Part shown: positions 1 to 9,030 of the stretch, piece by piece
Layout of the letters: each line of letters starts with the position of its first letter
How positions within the stretch are numbered: position 1 is the first letter of the stretch
Notes under the pieces: model-generated
What the model saw: only the letters and a program-made list of their open reading frames with translations
Databases searched by the model: none
Told to the model about the DNA's origin: nothing
Assembly: GCF_029714405.1 (NCBI RefSeq)
Contig: NZ_CP121650.1
Span: forward strand, 3,291,001 to 3,355,000
Direction of reading: 5' to 3'
From: Bradyrhizobium sp. CB82
GTDB lineage: Bacteria > Pseudomonadota > Alphaproteobacteria > Rhizobiales > Xanthobacteraceae
Length of the DNA: 64,000 bases
Program-made: the position numbers and the translations under genes

Positions 1-1
1 G

Positions 2-373
2 ATCTTCCTCGGCGAAAAGCACGGCGAGGCGCTGGCCGAAATCTATGCGGCGGCCGACGTATTTGTGTTTCCGAGCCGGACCGACACGTTTGGCCTCGTG
101 CTCCTCGAAGCGCTGGCGAGCGGGCTGCCGGTCGCGGCCTTTCCGGTGAAGGGGCCGCGGGACGTGATCGGCGATGCGCCGGTCGGTGTGCTGGAGGAGG
201 ATTTGCGCAGCGCCTGCCTCGCCGCGCTCGACATTTCGAGGCAAGCCTGCGTCGAATTCGCCGCCAACCATACCTGGGAGGCATCCGCGCGCGCCTTCGT
301 CGACAGCATCCGGGCCGTCGGCGCCGTGTTGCCGCATGCCCACGGGCCGGAACAGCCGCGTTTCGTCGCCTGA
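2..373 (+). CDS. Glycosyltransferase family 4 (GT-B), C-terminal part
   Basis: This is the last 123 codons of a GT-B glycosyltransferase; the start lies outside the window. Visible landmarks are a nucleotide-sugar site of the GT4 type, with VFVFPSRTDTFGLVLLEAL giving the E-x7-E-like motif, followed by ASGLPVAAFPVKGPRDVIGD and the usual helical tail. The family transfers sugars from nucleotide donors, often mannose or sulfoquinovose onto lipids, and acts at the cytoplasmic face of the membrane. The acceptor cannot be told from this fragment. The stop is 63 bases before the next gene, which is on the same strand. Confidence 0.85.
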   Translation: MFLGEKHGEALAEIYAAADVFVFPSRTDTFGLVLLEALASGLPVAAFPVKGPRDVIGDAPVGVLEEDLRSACLAALDISRQACVEFAANHTWEASARAFVDSIRAVGAVLPHAHGPEQPRFVA

Positions 374-436
374 CGCGAAGAATCCCTCACGCGGCGGTGT
401 CTTCCCAGCCGTGGTCGGCCGGGATACAAATTGCCC

Positions 437-1420
437 ATGACGGAACAGCCCCTCCCGGTCGGACCTGCCGACATCGATGCCGCAGCGCGCGTGATCGCGC
501 CCTTCGCCATCCGCACCCCGCTTTTGTCCTTCCCCGTGCTCAACGAGCGCGTCGGCGCGAAAGTGTTCCTGAAGCCGGAGATGTTGCAGCGGACCGGCTC
601 CTTCAAGTTCCGCGGCGCCTTCAACAAGGTGTCCTCGATTCCGCAGGACAAGCGCAGCGGCGGCGTTGTCGCGTTCTCCTCGGGCAACCACGCCCAGGGC
701 GTGGCGGCGGCGGCAAAGATCCTCGACATGCAGGCGACCATCGTGATGCCGTCGGATGCGCCGCTCTCCAAGCGCGAACGCACCAAATCCTATGGCGCCG
801 AGGTCGTGCTGTACGATCGCGACCGCGACGATCGCGAAGCGATCGCGCGCGGCATCGCCGAGAAGCGCGGCGCGACGCTGGTCAGGCCCTATGACGATCC
901 CTTCGTCATCGCGGGGCAGGGAACCGCCGGCCGGGAGATCGCCGAGGACATGGCGGCGCTCGGCATCGCGCCCGACATGGTCGTGGCGCCAGCCTCGGGC
1001 GGCGGCCTGATTGCCGGCGTCGCGACCGCGGTGAAAGCGCGCTATCCGCAGGCCCAGCTCGTCGTGGCCGAGCCCGAAGCGTTCGACGATCACAAGCTTT
1101 CGCTCGCCGTAGGTCACCGCGAGGCGCATGCGCCCGCCGGCCGCACGATTTGCGATGCGCTGATGGCGCTGATCCCGGGCGAGATGACTTTCGCCATCAA
1201 CGGAAAGCTGTTGTCGCGTGGCGTCACCGCCTCCGATGCGGAGGTCGGTGCGGCCGTCGCGTTCGCCTATCGCGAGTTGAAGCTGGTGGTCGAGCCCGGC
1301 GGTGCCGTTGGCCTTGCCGCGCTGCTCGCCGGCCGCCTCGATGCCGCCGGCAAGAACGTCGTCATCGTGCTCTCGGGCGGCAATGTCGATGCCGACCTGT
1401 TCGCCGAGCTCGTGGCCTGA
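437..1420 (+). CDS. Threonine/serine dehydratase family PLP enzyme
   Basis: A 327-residue fold-type-II PLP enzyme. The PLP lysine is K57 in TGSFKFRGAFNK. FSSGNHAQG near residue 83 contacts the substrate carboxylate, and the glycine loop ASGGGLIAG near 186 binds the phosphate. LSGGNVD closes the C-terminus. There is no ACT regulatory domain, so this is the short catabolic type of threonine ammonia-lyase (threonine to 2-oxobutyrate, or serine to pyruvate) rather than biosynthetic IlvA. Serine racemase is a related alternative. ATG at 437 is preferred over an in-frame TTG two codons upstream. A clear hairpin terminator lies about 165 bases after the stop. Confidence 0.88.
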   Translation: MTEQPLPVGPADIDAAARVIAPFAIRTPLLSFPVLNERVGAKVFLKPEMLQRTGSFKFRGAFNKVSSIPQDKRSGGVVAFSSGNHAQGVAAAAKILDMQATIVMPSDAPLSKRERTKSYGAEVVLYDRDRDDREAIARGIAEKRGATLVRPYDDPFVIAGQGTAGREIAEDMAALGIAPDMVVAPASGGGLIAGVATAVKARYPQAQLVVAEPEAFDDHKLSLAVGHREAHAPAGRTICDALMALIPGEMTFAINGKLLSRGVTASDAEVGAAVAFAYRELKLVVEPGGAVGLAALLAGRLDAAGKNVVIVLSGGNVDADLFAELVA

Positions 1421-1450
1421 CGCCGCGCTCGCTTGCTGAAATCTGAAACC

Positions 1451-1580
1451 AAAGCATGATCCGGAAAACTGTGAAGCGGTTTTCCCTCGCGACAAACGCG
1501 GAACGCTTTTGCGCGGAGATGATGCGCAAACAACAACCTAAAGCGCGATGACGATTCATCCTGATCTCATCGCGCTTTAG
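1451..1580 (-). repeat. Dispersed palindromic intergenic repeat, copy 1
   Basis: The segment has an 'AAGCATGATCCGGAAAA' end, an internal CGCGACAAACGCGGAACG arm, and a terminal stem AAAGCGCGATGA/TCATCGCGCTTT. Related copies are at 28502-28613, 39370-39505 and 44317-44416. This copy is inverted relative to the other three. The stem could fold in RNA, and each copy sits at a gene end. Confidence 0.85.
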
Positions 1581-1584
1581 GGAA

Positions 1585-1619
1585 GGGCGGAGCATCGCTG
1601 CTCCGCCTTTCGTCGTTTT
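1585..1619 (+). terminator. Rho-independent terminator after the dehydratase gene
   Basis: A perfect 9-bp stem, GGCGGAGCA / TGCTCCGCC, with a 4-base loop (TCGC) is followed by the T-rich stretch TTTCGTCGTTTT. It lies between the dehydratase gene and the end of the convergent caspase-like gene, and its T tail suits transcription from the left. Confidence 0.8.
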
Positions 1620-1633
1620 GCGGTCGGTGATGA

Positions 1634-3449
1634 TCAGTGCATGAAGCCGACGCGGCGATTCACGCCGGCGTTTGCCGGCGCCCGATTCATCGTCTGGGCA
1701 TATTGCGGCTTGAAGTTGGTGTTCATCGCGCCGCCGCCTGTCCGGCTCGGCACCGTGTTGAGCTGCGGACGGTTGGTCTGCACCTGGATGTTGTTCGGCG
1801 CATTGTTCTTGGGCTTGACGATACCGGGATTGCCGTTGTTGGCGCGGATCGTCTGGTTTTGCGTCTGGACGTTGTTGGTCTTCACGTCGATGTTCTTGAT
1901 GTCGACGTTCGAACCGCCCTTGCCCACGCTCGTCACCTTCAGGGTCACGAACTTGCCGTTGTTGCTGTTGCCGGTATTCGTGGTGTTGCCGGTCGCTGGG
2001 AGCGTCACGATCTTGCCGACGGTGCCGTTGTTTGTCGTGCCGTTGGTCGGCGCGGGCAACGTGACGATCTTGCCCGGGAGTTGCGACGGCGTGGTGTTGG
2101 GCTGGTTGCCGGACGGTAGCGTGCCGTTCTGGCCGCCGTTGCCGAGCTTGCTGATGACGTTGGTGTCGATCGGGATCGGCTTGTTCTGCACGCCGCCATT
2201 GCCCTGCTGGATGAGCGGGATGTACTTGGTCGGGCCGAGATTGCCGAGCTTCAGCGTCGGCGCGATGGTCTGCGGCGCGAGGAAATGCGTCGCCTGCATC
2301 AGCGGGATCTACTTCGGCTCTATCTGGAGCTTCAATGCCGGCGTTGCATAGGGGCTGCTCGCGTAGCTGTCGTAGAAGGTCTTGTAGGCGAGGGGCGAGT
2401 TGGCAAGAACGGCCTTGTGCCAGGCTTCCGCCATCAGCAGGTTGGCGAGCAGCCAGCGGATGTGGTCGCATAGCGGGTCGTGCGGGTACATCCGGACGAA
2501 CTCCTGATAGTACTCGGGATTGCCCTCGGAGAGCACGTAGTCATAGGCCTGACGCGCCGAGCGGCTCGGCAGGTTGGACGCCACCTCCACGACCGGCGCC
2601 TTCACCGGCGGACGGTCGGCGGCGACAGCGGTATCACCGAAGAAATAAAAGTCGCTCGTCAGCGACGAGCTTTCCCACGGCGTCTGCGCGCCATCGGTGG
2701 TGTGGTTCACCTCCAGCCGCACCCGCTTGAACAACTGCTCGATCGGCACATTCGGCTCGCGCGCGACGCTCAGGAAGGCCTGGGTGTAGGGGCTATGACC
2801 ACCCCTGCCGTCGAGCGCTTCCGCGCCCGGCGCGGTCGAGTAGCCCACGATGGAGCCGTTCGGCGCGTCGACGATGGCAAGGCCGCGATTGGCATCGGTC
2901 AGGGATGGGAACGGATTGTTGCGGCAGGCATCGAGAATGACGATGCGCATGCGGCTCGGGATCGTCTCCAGCGTCGACATCACGTCGACGAGGCGGACCG
3001 AATTGTTGACGAGCTCGGTGGGGCTCGAGACTTTTGCATCCACGGGCACGAGATAGTTCTCGCCGGCAAGCTGCACGCCGTGGCCGGCGTAGTAAACCAT
3101 CGCAACGGTGTTCGGGCCGTGCGCGGCGACCTTGGCGGAAAAGTCCTGCACGACGCGGAGCATGTCGTTCTGGGTCAGGTCGGTCGCGGAAATCACTTCG
3201 AACCCGGCCGAGTTCAGGAACTGCGCCATCGATTGCGCGTCATTGTCGGGGTTCGCGAGCTGCGGAGCGTTCTGGTAGTTCGAATTGCCGATCACCAGCG
3301 CCACCCGCTGCTCCGGGCCTTGCAGCGCGGGCTGGCGCGACATTGCCCTGCTGGACGACGGTGGTCTGCGCGGAAACGGGGCTGCACGCGATGCCGAACA
3401 GGCTTCCAAGCAGGCCCGCATACATCAGGAACGACTTCAAACGGAACAT
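1634..3449 (-). pseudogene. Secreted caspase-like (peptidase C14) protein, interrupted by a frameshift and a stop
   Basis: Three pieces read as one gene. From 3449 a signal peptide is encoded (MFRLKSFLMYAGLLGSLFG... ending SAQTT). Near 3340-3350 the frame changes and continues as the caspase domain: RVALVIGNSNY, the catalytic His in YYAGHG, and the catalytic Cys in ILDACRNNP. A TAG at 2309-2311 ends this frame after LQIEPK. The same frame then continues as IPLMQATHF and runs to 1634 as an Asn/Thr/Gln-rich tail with KIVTLP repeats. A second motif, TKYIPLIQQ, shows that TAG most likely replaces TAC (EPK-Y-IPLMQ). Intact relatives would be periplasmic metacaspase-like proteins of about 600 residues. 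It is either a decayed gene or carries two sequence errors. Confidence 0.8.
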
Positions 3450-3584
3450 AAGCGTGCTCCCTCGGGGCTAATCTCGATGCGAGATTGGTTGCGAGGACGC
3501 TAGACCGCGTTCAGGTGAGGGGTACGTGATGCCCATCACGATGGAAGCGGACGTGATCTGAGTCACGCATGCAACCGGTCGTGG

Positions 3585-3949
3585 TCAGGGAAAGCTCCTG
3601 ACGACCTCGATCAGGCCGACAATGGCGGCGTTGAACGCGTCGAGGTCATCTGCGGGGATCCAGTATTCCAGATGGGACCGGCTTCCTGCACATCGTACTT
3701 GTCGATGTAGCTCCGCTTGATCCGGAAGCGCGTCACGAAGCCCGCGCCGCTCGCAGGCACATTCCAGTCACGCGCGATCTTGATGGCGTAGCCCTCAGTC
3801 AGCACCGGGTAGAAGATTGGCTGGTCCGGCAGACGCGGCGGAAAGGCGCGCATGCCCGTTTGCTCGATTAACTCAAGCTCCTTCGGTCCAACCGGACGCC
3901 AGAGGATGAGTGTGTCTTCATCAGTGTTGGACCTGTTGGACGAGAGCAT
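3585..3949 (-). pseudogene. ADP-ribosylation/crystallin J1-like small protein, frameshifted
   Basis: The N-terminal part (ILWRPVGPKELELIE, FPPRLPDQPIFYPVL, GFVTRFRIK) matches a roughly 110-residue family often annotated as ADP-ribosylation/crystallin J1. After EAGP the frame breaks at a C run (3674-3676). Adding one base restores HLEYWIPADDLDAFNAAI and a C-terminus ending RSFP at a TGA at 3585-3587. Without the repair the reading ends at 3611 with an unrelated tail. The molecular role of the family is not established. The frameshift may be real or a homopolymer error. Confidence 0.65.
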
Positions 3950-4177
3950 CGGTGCGAATCAAAGCCGTCAGCCTACCGTGACGGTGCTCAATTGCTATTG
4001 TCGGGAGAGGGCAAACAGCCGCGCCTGCGAACTACGCAATGATGGCAGATTACCCCTGATTTGCCCGACGTGTCAATCTATTTCGGATAATGCGCAGTGC
4101 ACGATATCCGTGCTCCCCGCTCCTTTGCATGGGGTTGTTTTCGCAATTTTGACTCGGCGCCCGCCCGAGAGCGTCCT

Positions 4178-5521
4178 TCAGGAGAAAAACGCGATCTTCT
4201 CGGCCTGGGTCATGCGACGGATCGGCGCCAGTGGATCGTTGGCAGGGGGGCGGGGCTTTTGCAGCATGCCGCTCGCAAGGATGGTCGCCCCGAGCGACGG
4301 CTCCGATAGCGGCGAGGGCATGGGAAGGGGCGATGCCTGTAGCGTGGCCGTGGCTTGCAGGGGCGTCTGGGCTTCGACCGGCGCTGGACGCTCCAGGACC
4401 GCGACTGCGGGATCGAACGCTGCGACAGGTGCAATCGGCTCGGCTGCGATTGGCTCGGGCAAAGCGGGCTCTTGCAAGACTGATCCTGGCAAGCCTGGCT
4501 GGGACAAGTCCGGCTCGGCGGCGACGGGCTCCGCGATGGGGGCTGCCGCTTCGGCCAGTTCGCTCGCCTCGTCGAACTCCGGGTCGGGCGCGGCCATCTC
4601 CAGCGCGATCCGCTCGAGAATAGCTTCGTCCTCAGCCTCTGCTGCGGCATCGATCGCGAACTCGTCGACAGCCTCTGCAATGGGGGCAGGCTCGGCGGCG
4701 CTCTGTTCGATCGCGACGTGGCCTTCTGCGACCTCGGCCAACTCGGGCTCGCTGCCGACTTCCATCGCCTCGTTGATCGCCATCTCCTCGGCGTTCTCGG
4801 CCGCGGTAACGGTGTCCTCGGGCTCGGAAACGGCTGCGACCTCCTGCGGCATCTCCGCTGCGGGCGGCTCGCTTGCCGACATCGCCGTCTCGGCGTCCGC
4901 AGACGGCACTTCCATCGTCGCGGGCATCTCCGGCGCCGGAGCAGGCGAGGGGTGAGCAGCCGCGGCGGCTGGGGCCGCGTTGTCCGCCGTCTCGACCCGC
5001 TCGATATGGTCCCTGAGCAGATCGAAGGCGGCCTTGAGATCGGTGCGGGGATCGATGGTCGAAGTCTGACCGCAGGCGGCCTCGATGGCCGCAAGTTGCG
5101 AATCAATCAGGTCGCAGATGCGCCCGTCGGCGCCGATCTCGCGCCAGCGCCAGGAGATCTCCTTGATGATGCGCACACCGCGATGGATCGGCCCGAGGCT
5201 GCTCTCGAGCAGAGCGGGATCGAAGGCCGCGATCGCGATCGTCTCGGCCTCGCGGATGGCGCGACGGATCGCCACGAGCGCTTCTGGCAGCCGGTCCTCG
5301 ACGACGGGTTGGCGCTGTGCCGCAAGGGTTTCCTCGATTTTTGCGACCGCATCGAGCACCATGCGCGTGTCCGCATTGCGGTTGCGCTTGGCGTATTCGC
5401 CGAGGAACCAGCGGCCGCGCGCCGTCTCCATGAAGGCTTCGCGGATCGCATCGTAGTCCTGCTCGTTCGGCTCGGCCGCGCGGGCAGACATAGGCGAGAG
5501 GGCGAATGCTTCAGTGGCCAT
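4178..5521 (-). CDS. Ala/Glu/Pro-rich protein of unknown function
   Basis: The start is placed at 5521 (MATEAFALSPMSARAA), because the upstream in-frame ATG gives an unconvincing N-terminus. The product is about 447 residues. The first 180 form a charged, probably helical domain (YDAIREAFMETARGRWFL, DTRMVLDAVAKIEETL). A long low-complexity Ala/Glu/Pro/Ser linker follows, and the last residues are the compact motif DPLAPIRRMTQAEKIAFFS. There is no signal peptide or membrane segment, so it is probably cytoplasmic. An ordered head, disordered linker and short conserved tail suggest a scaffold or adaptor with a C-terminal docking peptide. I do not recognise a function. Confidence 0.7.
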   Translation of the reverse strand: MATEAFALSPMSARAAEPNEQDYDAIREAFMETARGRWFLGEYAKRNRNADTRMVLDAVAKIEETLAAQRQPVVEDRLPEALVAIRRAIREAETIAIAAFDPALLESSLGPIHRGVRIIKEISWRWREIGADGRICDLIDSQLAAIEAACGQTSTIDPRTDLKAAFDLLRDHIERVETADNAAPAAAAAHPSPAPAPEMPATMEVPSADAETAMSASEPPAAEMPQEVAAVSEPEDTVTAAENAEEMAINEAMEVGSEPELAEVAEGHVAIEQSAAEPAPIAEAVDEFAIDAAAEAEDEAILERIALEMAAPDPEFDEASELAEAAAPIAEPVAAEPDLSQPGLPGSVLQEPALPEPIAAEPIAPVAAFDPAVAVLERPAPVEAQTPLQATATLQASPLPMPSPLSEPSLGATILASGMLQKPRPPANDPLAPIRRMTQAEKIAFFS

Positions 5522-5596
5522 GGCGATCTCGTCGCGCAAATCAGTGCGCGTTACAGTAACGATCATCACGATATCGACCGAATCGCAATTGAATTG

Positions 5597-6793
5597 ATGT
5601 CGCCCGAATCACAAATCCCCATTGCAACAGCGCAAGGCCGGCGATTCGCCGCGCGCCTGGCGCTGTTCTACAGCGTGTCGTTCGCCATCCTCGGCACGCA
5701 TACGCCCTTCTTCACGGTGTGGCTGAAGGCGGTCGGCATCGAGCCGGCCTGGATCGGAATCATCGGCGCTGTCCCTGCGGTCACGCGATTCACCACGCTC
5801 CTCTTCGTGACCGGCCTTGCCGAGCGGCGCCAGGCCGTGCGCGCCGCGTTGATCCTGACCGCCTTCGCATCGGCGGCGGGCTTTGCGCTCCTCGGCACGC
5901 AGCATCAGCCCCTGCCGGTGCTGCTGCTCTACGTCGTCACCTGCTGCTTCTGGACGCCGTTGCTGCCGCTGACGGACGCCTATGCGCTGCGCGGCGTCGC
6001 CCGCTACAAGCTCGACTATGGGCCGCTGCGGCTGTGGGGATCGGTGGCTTTCATCGCCGGTGCGCTCGCTTGCGGGCTGCTGGTCGACGTGATCGCGGCG
6101 CGTGAATTGATCTGGATCATCGTCGCGCTTGCCGTGCTCACCGCCTTCACCGGCCTTTCGCTTCAGCCACTGGATGAGACGCGACGAAAGAGCGCAGCCG
6201 CGCATGGCGGCAAGCGCCTGCTGCGCGATACGAGCTTCCTCGCGATCGTCGCCTCGGCGGCGCTGATCCAGAGCAGCCATACCGCCTATTACACCTTTGC
6301 CTCGATCAACTGGCAGGCGCATGGGCTCGGCGGGCTGACGATCGCCGGCCTGTGGGCGCTCGGCGTGCTCGCGGAGATCATCGTCTTTGCGGTGTCGCCG
6401 CGGCTTTCGCTGCATCCTTCGCTGCTGGTGGTGATCGGCGGCTTGAGTGCGGTGGCGCGCTGGTCGATTACCGCGCAGGAGCCGCCGGTCGCGCTGCTCG
6501 CGATCGTTCAACTCGGGCATGGGCTTAGCTTTGGCCTCACCCAGGTCGGAGTCATGAACCTGCTGGTGCGTCACGTGCCCGCGCATCAGATGGCGCGCGG
6601 GCAGGGCTACTATGCAGCCACCAGCGGGTTGCTGAGCTCGACGACATCGATCATCTCAGGCGCGATCTACGCGCGCTATGGCGAGGCGCTGTATTACCTG
6701 ATGGCCGCGATGGCCGGCACGGGCGCGCTGCTGATGTGGACCGCGCGGCACCGGCTCATCACTCATCCCCAGAGCGAGGCCTCCGGCGGATAG
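5597..6793 (+). CDS. MFS transporter, HcaT/LacY-like (MFS_1-like)
   Basis: A 398-residue inner-membrane protein with about twelve hydrophobic segments. The first (FYSVSFAILGTHTPFFTVWL) and the motif LPLTDAYALRG between segments 4 and 5 are typical of the 3-phenylpropionate/nucleoside-proton symporter subgroup. The substrate is unknown. ATG at 5597 follows directly on the promoter region shared with the divergent gene ending the Ala/Glu-rich block. Its 3' end overlaps the convergent epimerase gene by 31 bases. That link to peptide recycling is suggestive, but convergent genes need not share a pathway. Confidence 0.85.
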   Translation: MSPESQIPIATAQGRRFAARLALFYSVSFAILGTHTPFFTVWLKAVGIEPAWIGIIGAVPAVTRFTTLLFVTGLAERRQAVRAALILTAFASAAGFALLGTQHQPLPVLLLYVVTCCFWTPLLPLTDAYALRGVARYKLDYGPLRLWGSVAFIAGALACGLLVDVIAARELIWIIVALAVLTAFTGLSLQPLDETRRKSAAAHGGKRLLRDTSFLAIVASAALIQSSHTAYYTFASINWQAHGLGGLTIAGLWALGVLAEIIVFAVSPRLSLHPSLLVVIGGLSAVARWSITAQEPPVALLAIVQLGHGLSFGLTQVGVMNLLVRHVPAHQMARGQGYYAATSGLLSSTTSIISGAIYARYGEALYYLMAAMAGTGALLMWTARHRLITHPQSEASGG

Positions 6794-7758
6794 ACGAGGC
6801 TTTCCTCATAACGCAAGCCGTGATCGCGATCCCTTGCCAGCAGCAGCGGCCCGTCGAGATCGACGAACCGCGCCTGCGGCGTCACCAGCATCGCCGGCGC
6901 CATCGACAGCGAGGTCGCGACCATGCAGCCGACCATGATCTCGAAGCCGAGCGCCTGCGCCGCATCGGCCATCGCGAGCGCCTCGGTCAGGCCGCCGGTC
7001 TTGTCGAGCTTGATGTTGACGGCGTCGTAGCGCTCGCGAAGCGGCGCGAGCGAAGTGCGGTCATGCACACTCTCGTCGGCGCAGACGGCGAGCGGCCGCT
7101 TGATGCGCGCCAGCGCCTCGTCCTGGCCGGCTGGCAGCGGCTGCTCCACCAGGGTGACGCCGACCTCGGCGCAGGCGGCCAGGTTTTGCTCCAGATTGGC
7201 CGATGTCCAGGCCTCGTTGGCATCGACGATCAGCTCCGATTCGGGGGCGGCCTTCCGTACCGCGGCGATCCGTTCGGGATCCCCCTCGCCGCCGAGCTTG
7301 ATCTTCAGGAGCGAGCGGTGTGCGACCTTGGCCGTTGCTTCCGCCATTGCCTCGGGGGTACCTAACGAGATCGTGTAGGCGGTGGTGCAAATCCCCGGCG
7401 CCGGGCGGTCGAGCAGGTTCCAGGCCCTCAAGCCGGCCTCCTTGGCCTCCAGGTCGATCAGGGCGCAGTCCAGGGCGTTGCGGGCCGCCCCCGGGGCCAT
7501 CGCGGCTTGCAGGGCGCGCCGGTCCAAATCGCCCCCGACCGCCTCCTGCATGGCCTGGAGCGCCCTCAGCGTCGCCTCCGGGGTCTCCCCATAGCGGGCG
7601 TAGGGTACGCATTCGCCGCGGCCGGTGAGGTCACCCCGGCTTATCTCGGCCACGACGGTCACCGCCTCGGTCTTGGCGCCCCGGCTGATTGTGAAGCGGC
7701 CGGCGATCGGGAAGTGCTCGATTCGCGCTGCCAACATTGGAAGTTTGCTGGAAGTCAT
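6763..7758 (-). CDS. Dipeptide (L-Ala-D/L-Glu) epimerase, enolase superfamily
   Basis: The 331-residue product has the full muconate-lactonizing-enzyme-subgroup layout. The KxK motif KIKLGG holds acid/base K152/K154. Metal ligands are D179 (VDANEAW), E205 (VEQPL) and D228 (CADES), and the opposite-face lysine is K250 (NIKLDKTGG). The DxD-like loop and spacing fit L-Ala-D/L-Glu epimerases, which convert murein-derived L-Ala-D-Glu to L-Ala-L-Glu for degradation. Other dipeptide specificities are common in this subgroup. The gene is transcribed away from mlaE, with a shared 138-base promoter region. Confidence 0.87.
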   Translation of the reverse strand: MTSSKLPMLAARIEHFPIAGRFTISRGAKTEAVTVVAEISRGDLTGRGECVPYARYGETPEATLRALQAMQEAVGGDLDRRALQAAMAPGAARNALDCALIDLEAKEAGLRAWNLLDRPAPGICTTAYTISLGTPEAMAEATAKVAHRSLLKIKLGGEGDPERIAAVRKAAPESELIVDANEAWTSANLEQNLAACAEVGVTLVEQPLPAGQDEALARIKRPLAVCADESVHDRTSLAPLRERYDAVNIKLDKTGGLTEALAMADAAQALGFEIMVGCMVATSLSMAPAMLVTPQARFVDLDGPLLLARDRDHGLRYEESLVYPPEASLWG

Positions 7759-7896
7759 TTAGAACTCTGGCAATTTCTGAACCGGCTGGCTACCTGATGC
7801 AACTAACTATGGCCGGTTGGGGATACCTTCTTCAAGGTAAGGGCGCGTGCGCAACCATCTCTTCTCATCCGCCCCCTTCGTTAGGGAGCGGACCTC

Positions 7897-9030
7897 TTGA
7901 ACGGCGATCCAAAGCTGGAGCGGATTGCCAGGGGCAACGCGCTGGCACTTTGCGCCACGGGAACCTGGACCGCGAGCTTCGCGCCGGCCCTCGAGCGGAT
8001 GGTGGCTGACGCCGAGAAGCTCGCCGGCAGCCGGCCGAACATCTTCATCGACGTCTCCGAGGTCTCCAAGCTCGACACCTTCGGCGCCTGGCTGATCGAG
8101 CGGCTGCGCCGAAGCCTGACCCAAGGCGCCGTCGAGGCCCAGATCGCGGGCCTGTCGGCGAATTATTCGAGCCTGGTCGACGAGGTGCGGCGGGTCAAGG
8201 CGGCGCCGGTCATCGAGACCGGTGCCATCACCATTGCCGGCATGCTGGAGCAGATCGGCCGTGGCGTCGCCGGCCTCGCCTCGACGGTGACCGCTCTCGT
8301 CGACATGCTCGGTGCGGTGCTCGCAGCCAGCGGTCGCGTGCTGATCCGGCCGAGCTCGTTCCGCCTCACCTCGACCGTGCATCATCTCGAGCAGGTCTGC
8401 TGGCGCGCAGTGCCGATCATCGTGCTGATCACCTTCCTGATCGGCTGCATCATCGCGCAGCAGGGCATCTTCCATTTCCGCAGGTTCGGTGCCGATATTT
8501 TCGTCGTCGACATGCTGGGCGTCCTGGTGCTGCGCGAGATCGGCGTCTTGCTGGTCGCGATCATGGTCGCGGGACGTTCGGGCAGCGCCTACACCGCCGA
8601 GCTCGGCTCGATGAAGATGCGCGAGGAGATCGATGCTCTGCGCACCATGGGGTTCGATCCGATCGAGGTGCTGGTGCTGCCGCGCATGCTGGCCCTGGTA
8701 CTGGCGCTGCCGATCCTCGCCTTCCTCGGCGCAATGGCCGCGCTCTATGGCGGCGGGCTCGTTGCCTGGCTCTATGGCGGCGTCGATCCAGAAGCCTTCC
8801 TGCTGCGCTTGCGCGACGCAATCTCGATCGATCATTTCATCGTCGGCATCGTGAAGGCGCCGGTGATGGCGGCGGTGATCGGCATCGTCGCCTGCGTCGA
8901 GGGGCTCGCCGTGCAGGGCAGCGCGGAATCGCTTGGCCAGCACACCACCTCGTCGGTCGTGAAGGGCATCTTCTTCGTCATTGTGATGGATGGCGTGTTC
9001 GCGATCTTCTTTGCATCGATCGGGATGTGA
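7897..9030 (+). CDS. mlaE: MlaE-type lipid ABC permease with fused N-terminal STAS (MlaB-like) domain
   Basis: The start is TTG at 7897, chosen because GGGAGCGG lies just upstream and no ATG fits. Residues 1-100 are a STAS domain (IFIDVSEVSKLDTFGAWLIE), the fold of stand-alone MlaB. Residues 150-377 are the MlaE permease: IVLITFLIGCIIAQQG, REIGVLLVAIMVAGRSGSA, the signature ELGSMKMREEIDALRTMG, then terminal hydrophobic helices. With MlaF and MlaD it forms an inner-membrane complex that moves phospholipids between the inner and outer membranes. The fusion removes the need for a separate mlaB, and none is present here. Confidence 0.93.
   Translation: MNGDPKLERIARGNALALCATGTWTASFAPALERMVADAEKLAGSRPNIFIDVSEVSKLDTFGAWLIERLRRSLTQGAVEAQIAGLSANYSSLVDEVRRVKAAPVIETGAITIAGMLEQIGRGVAGLASTVTALVDMLGAVLAASGRVLIRPSSFRLTSTVHHLEQVCWRAVPIIVLITFLIGCIIAQQGIFHFRRFGADIFVVDMLGVLVLREIGVLLVAIMVAGRSGSAYTAELGSMKMREEIDALRTMGFDPIEVLVLPRMLALVLALPILAFLGAMAALYGGGLVAWLYGGVDPEAFLLRLRDAISIDHFIVGIVKAPVMAAVIGIVACVEGLAVQGSAESLGQHTTSSVVKGIFFVIVMDGVFAIFFASIGM

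Noticed and set aside
4718..5596. A long upstream extension of the MFS transporter frame
   Set aside because: It is antisense to the Ala/Glu-rich protein gene; the transporter begins naturally at 5597.
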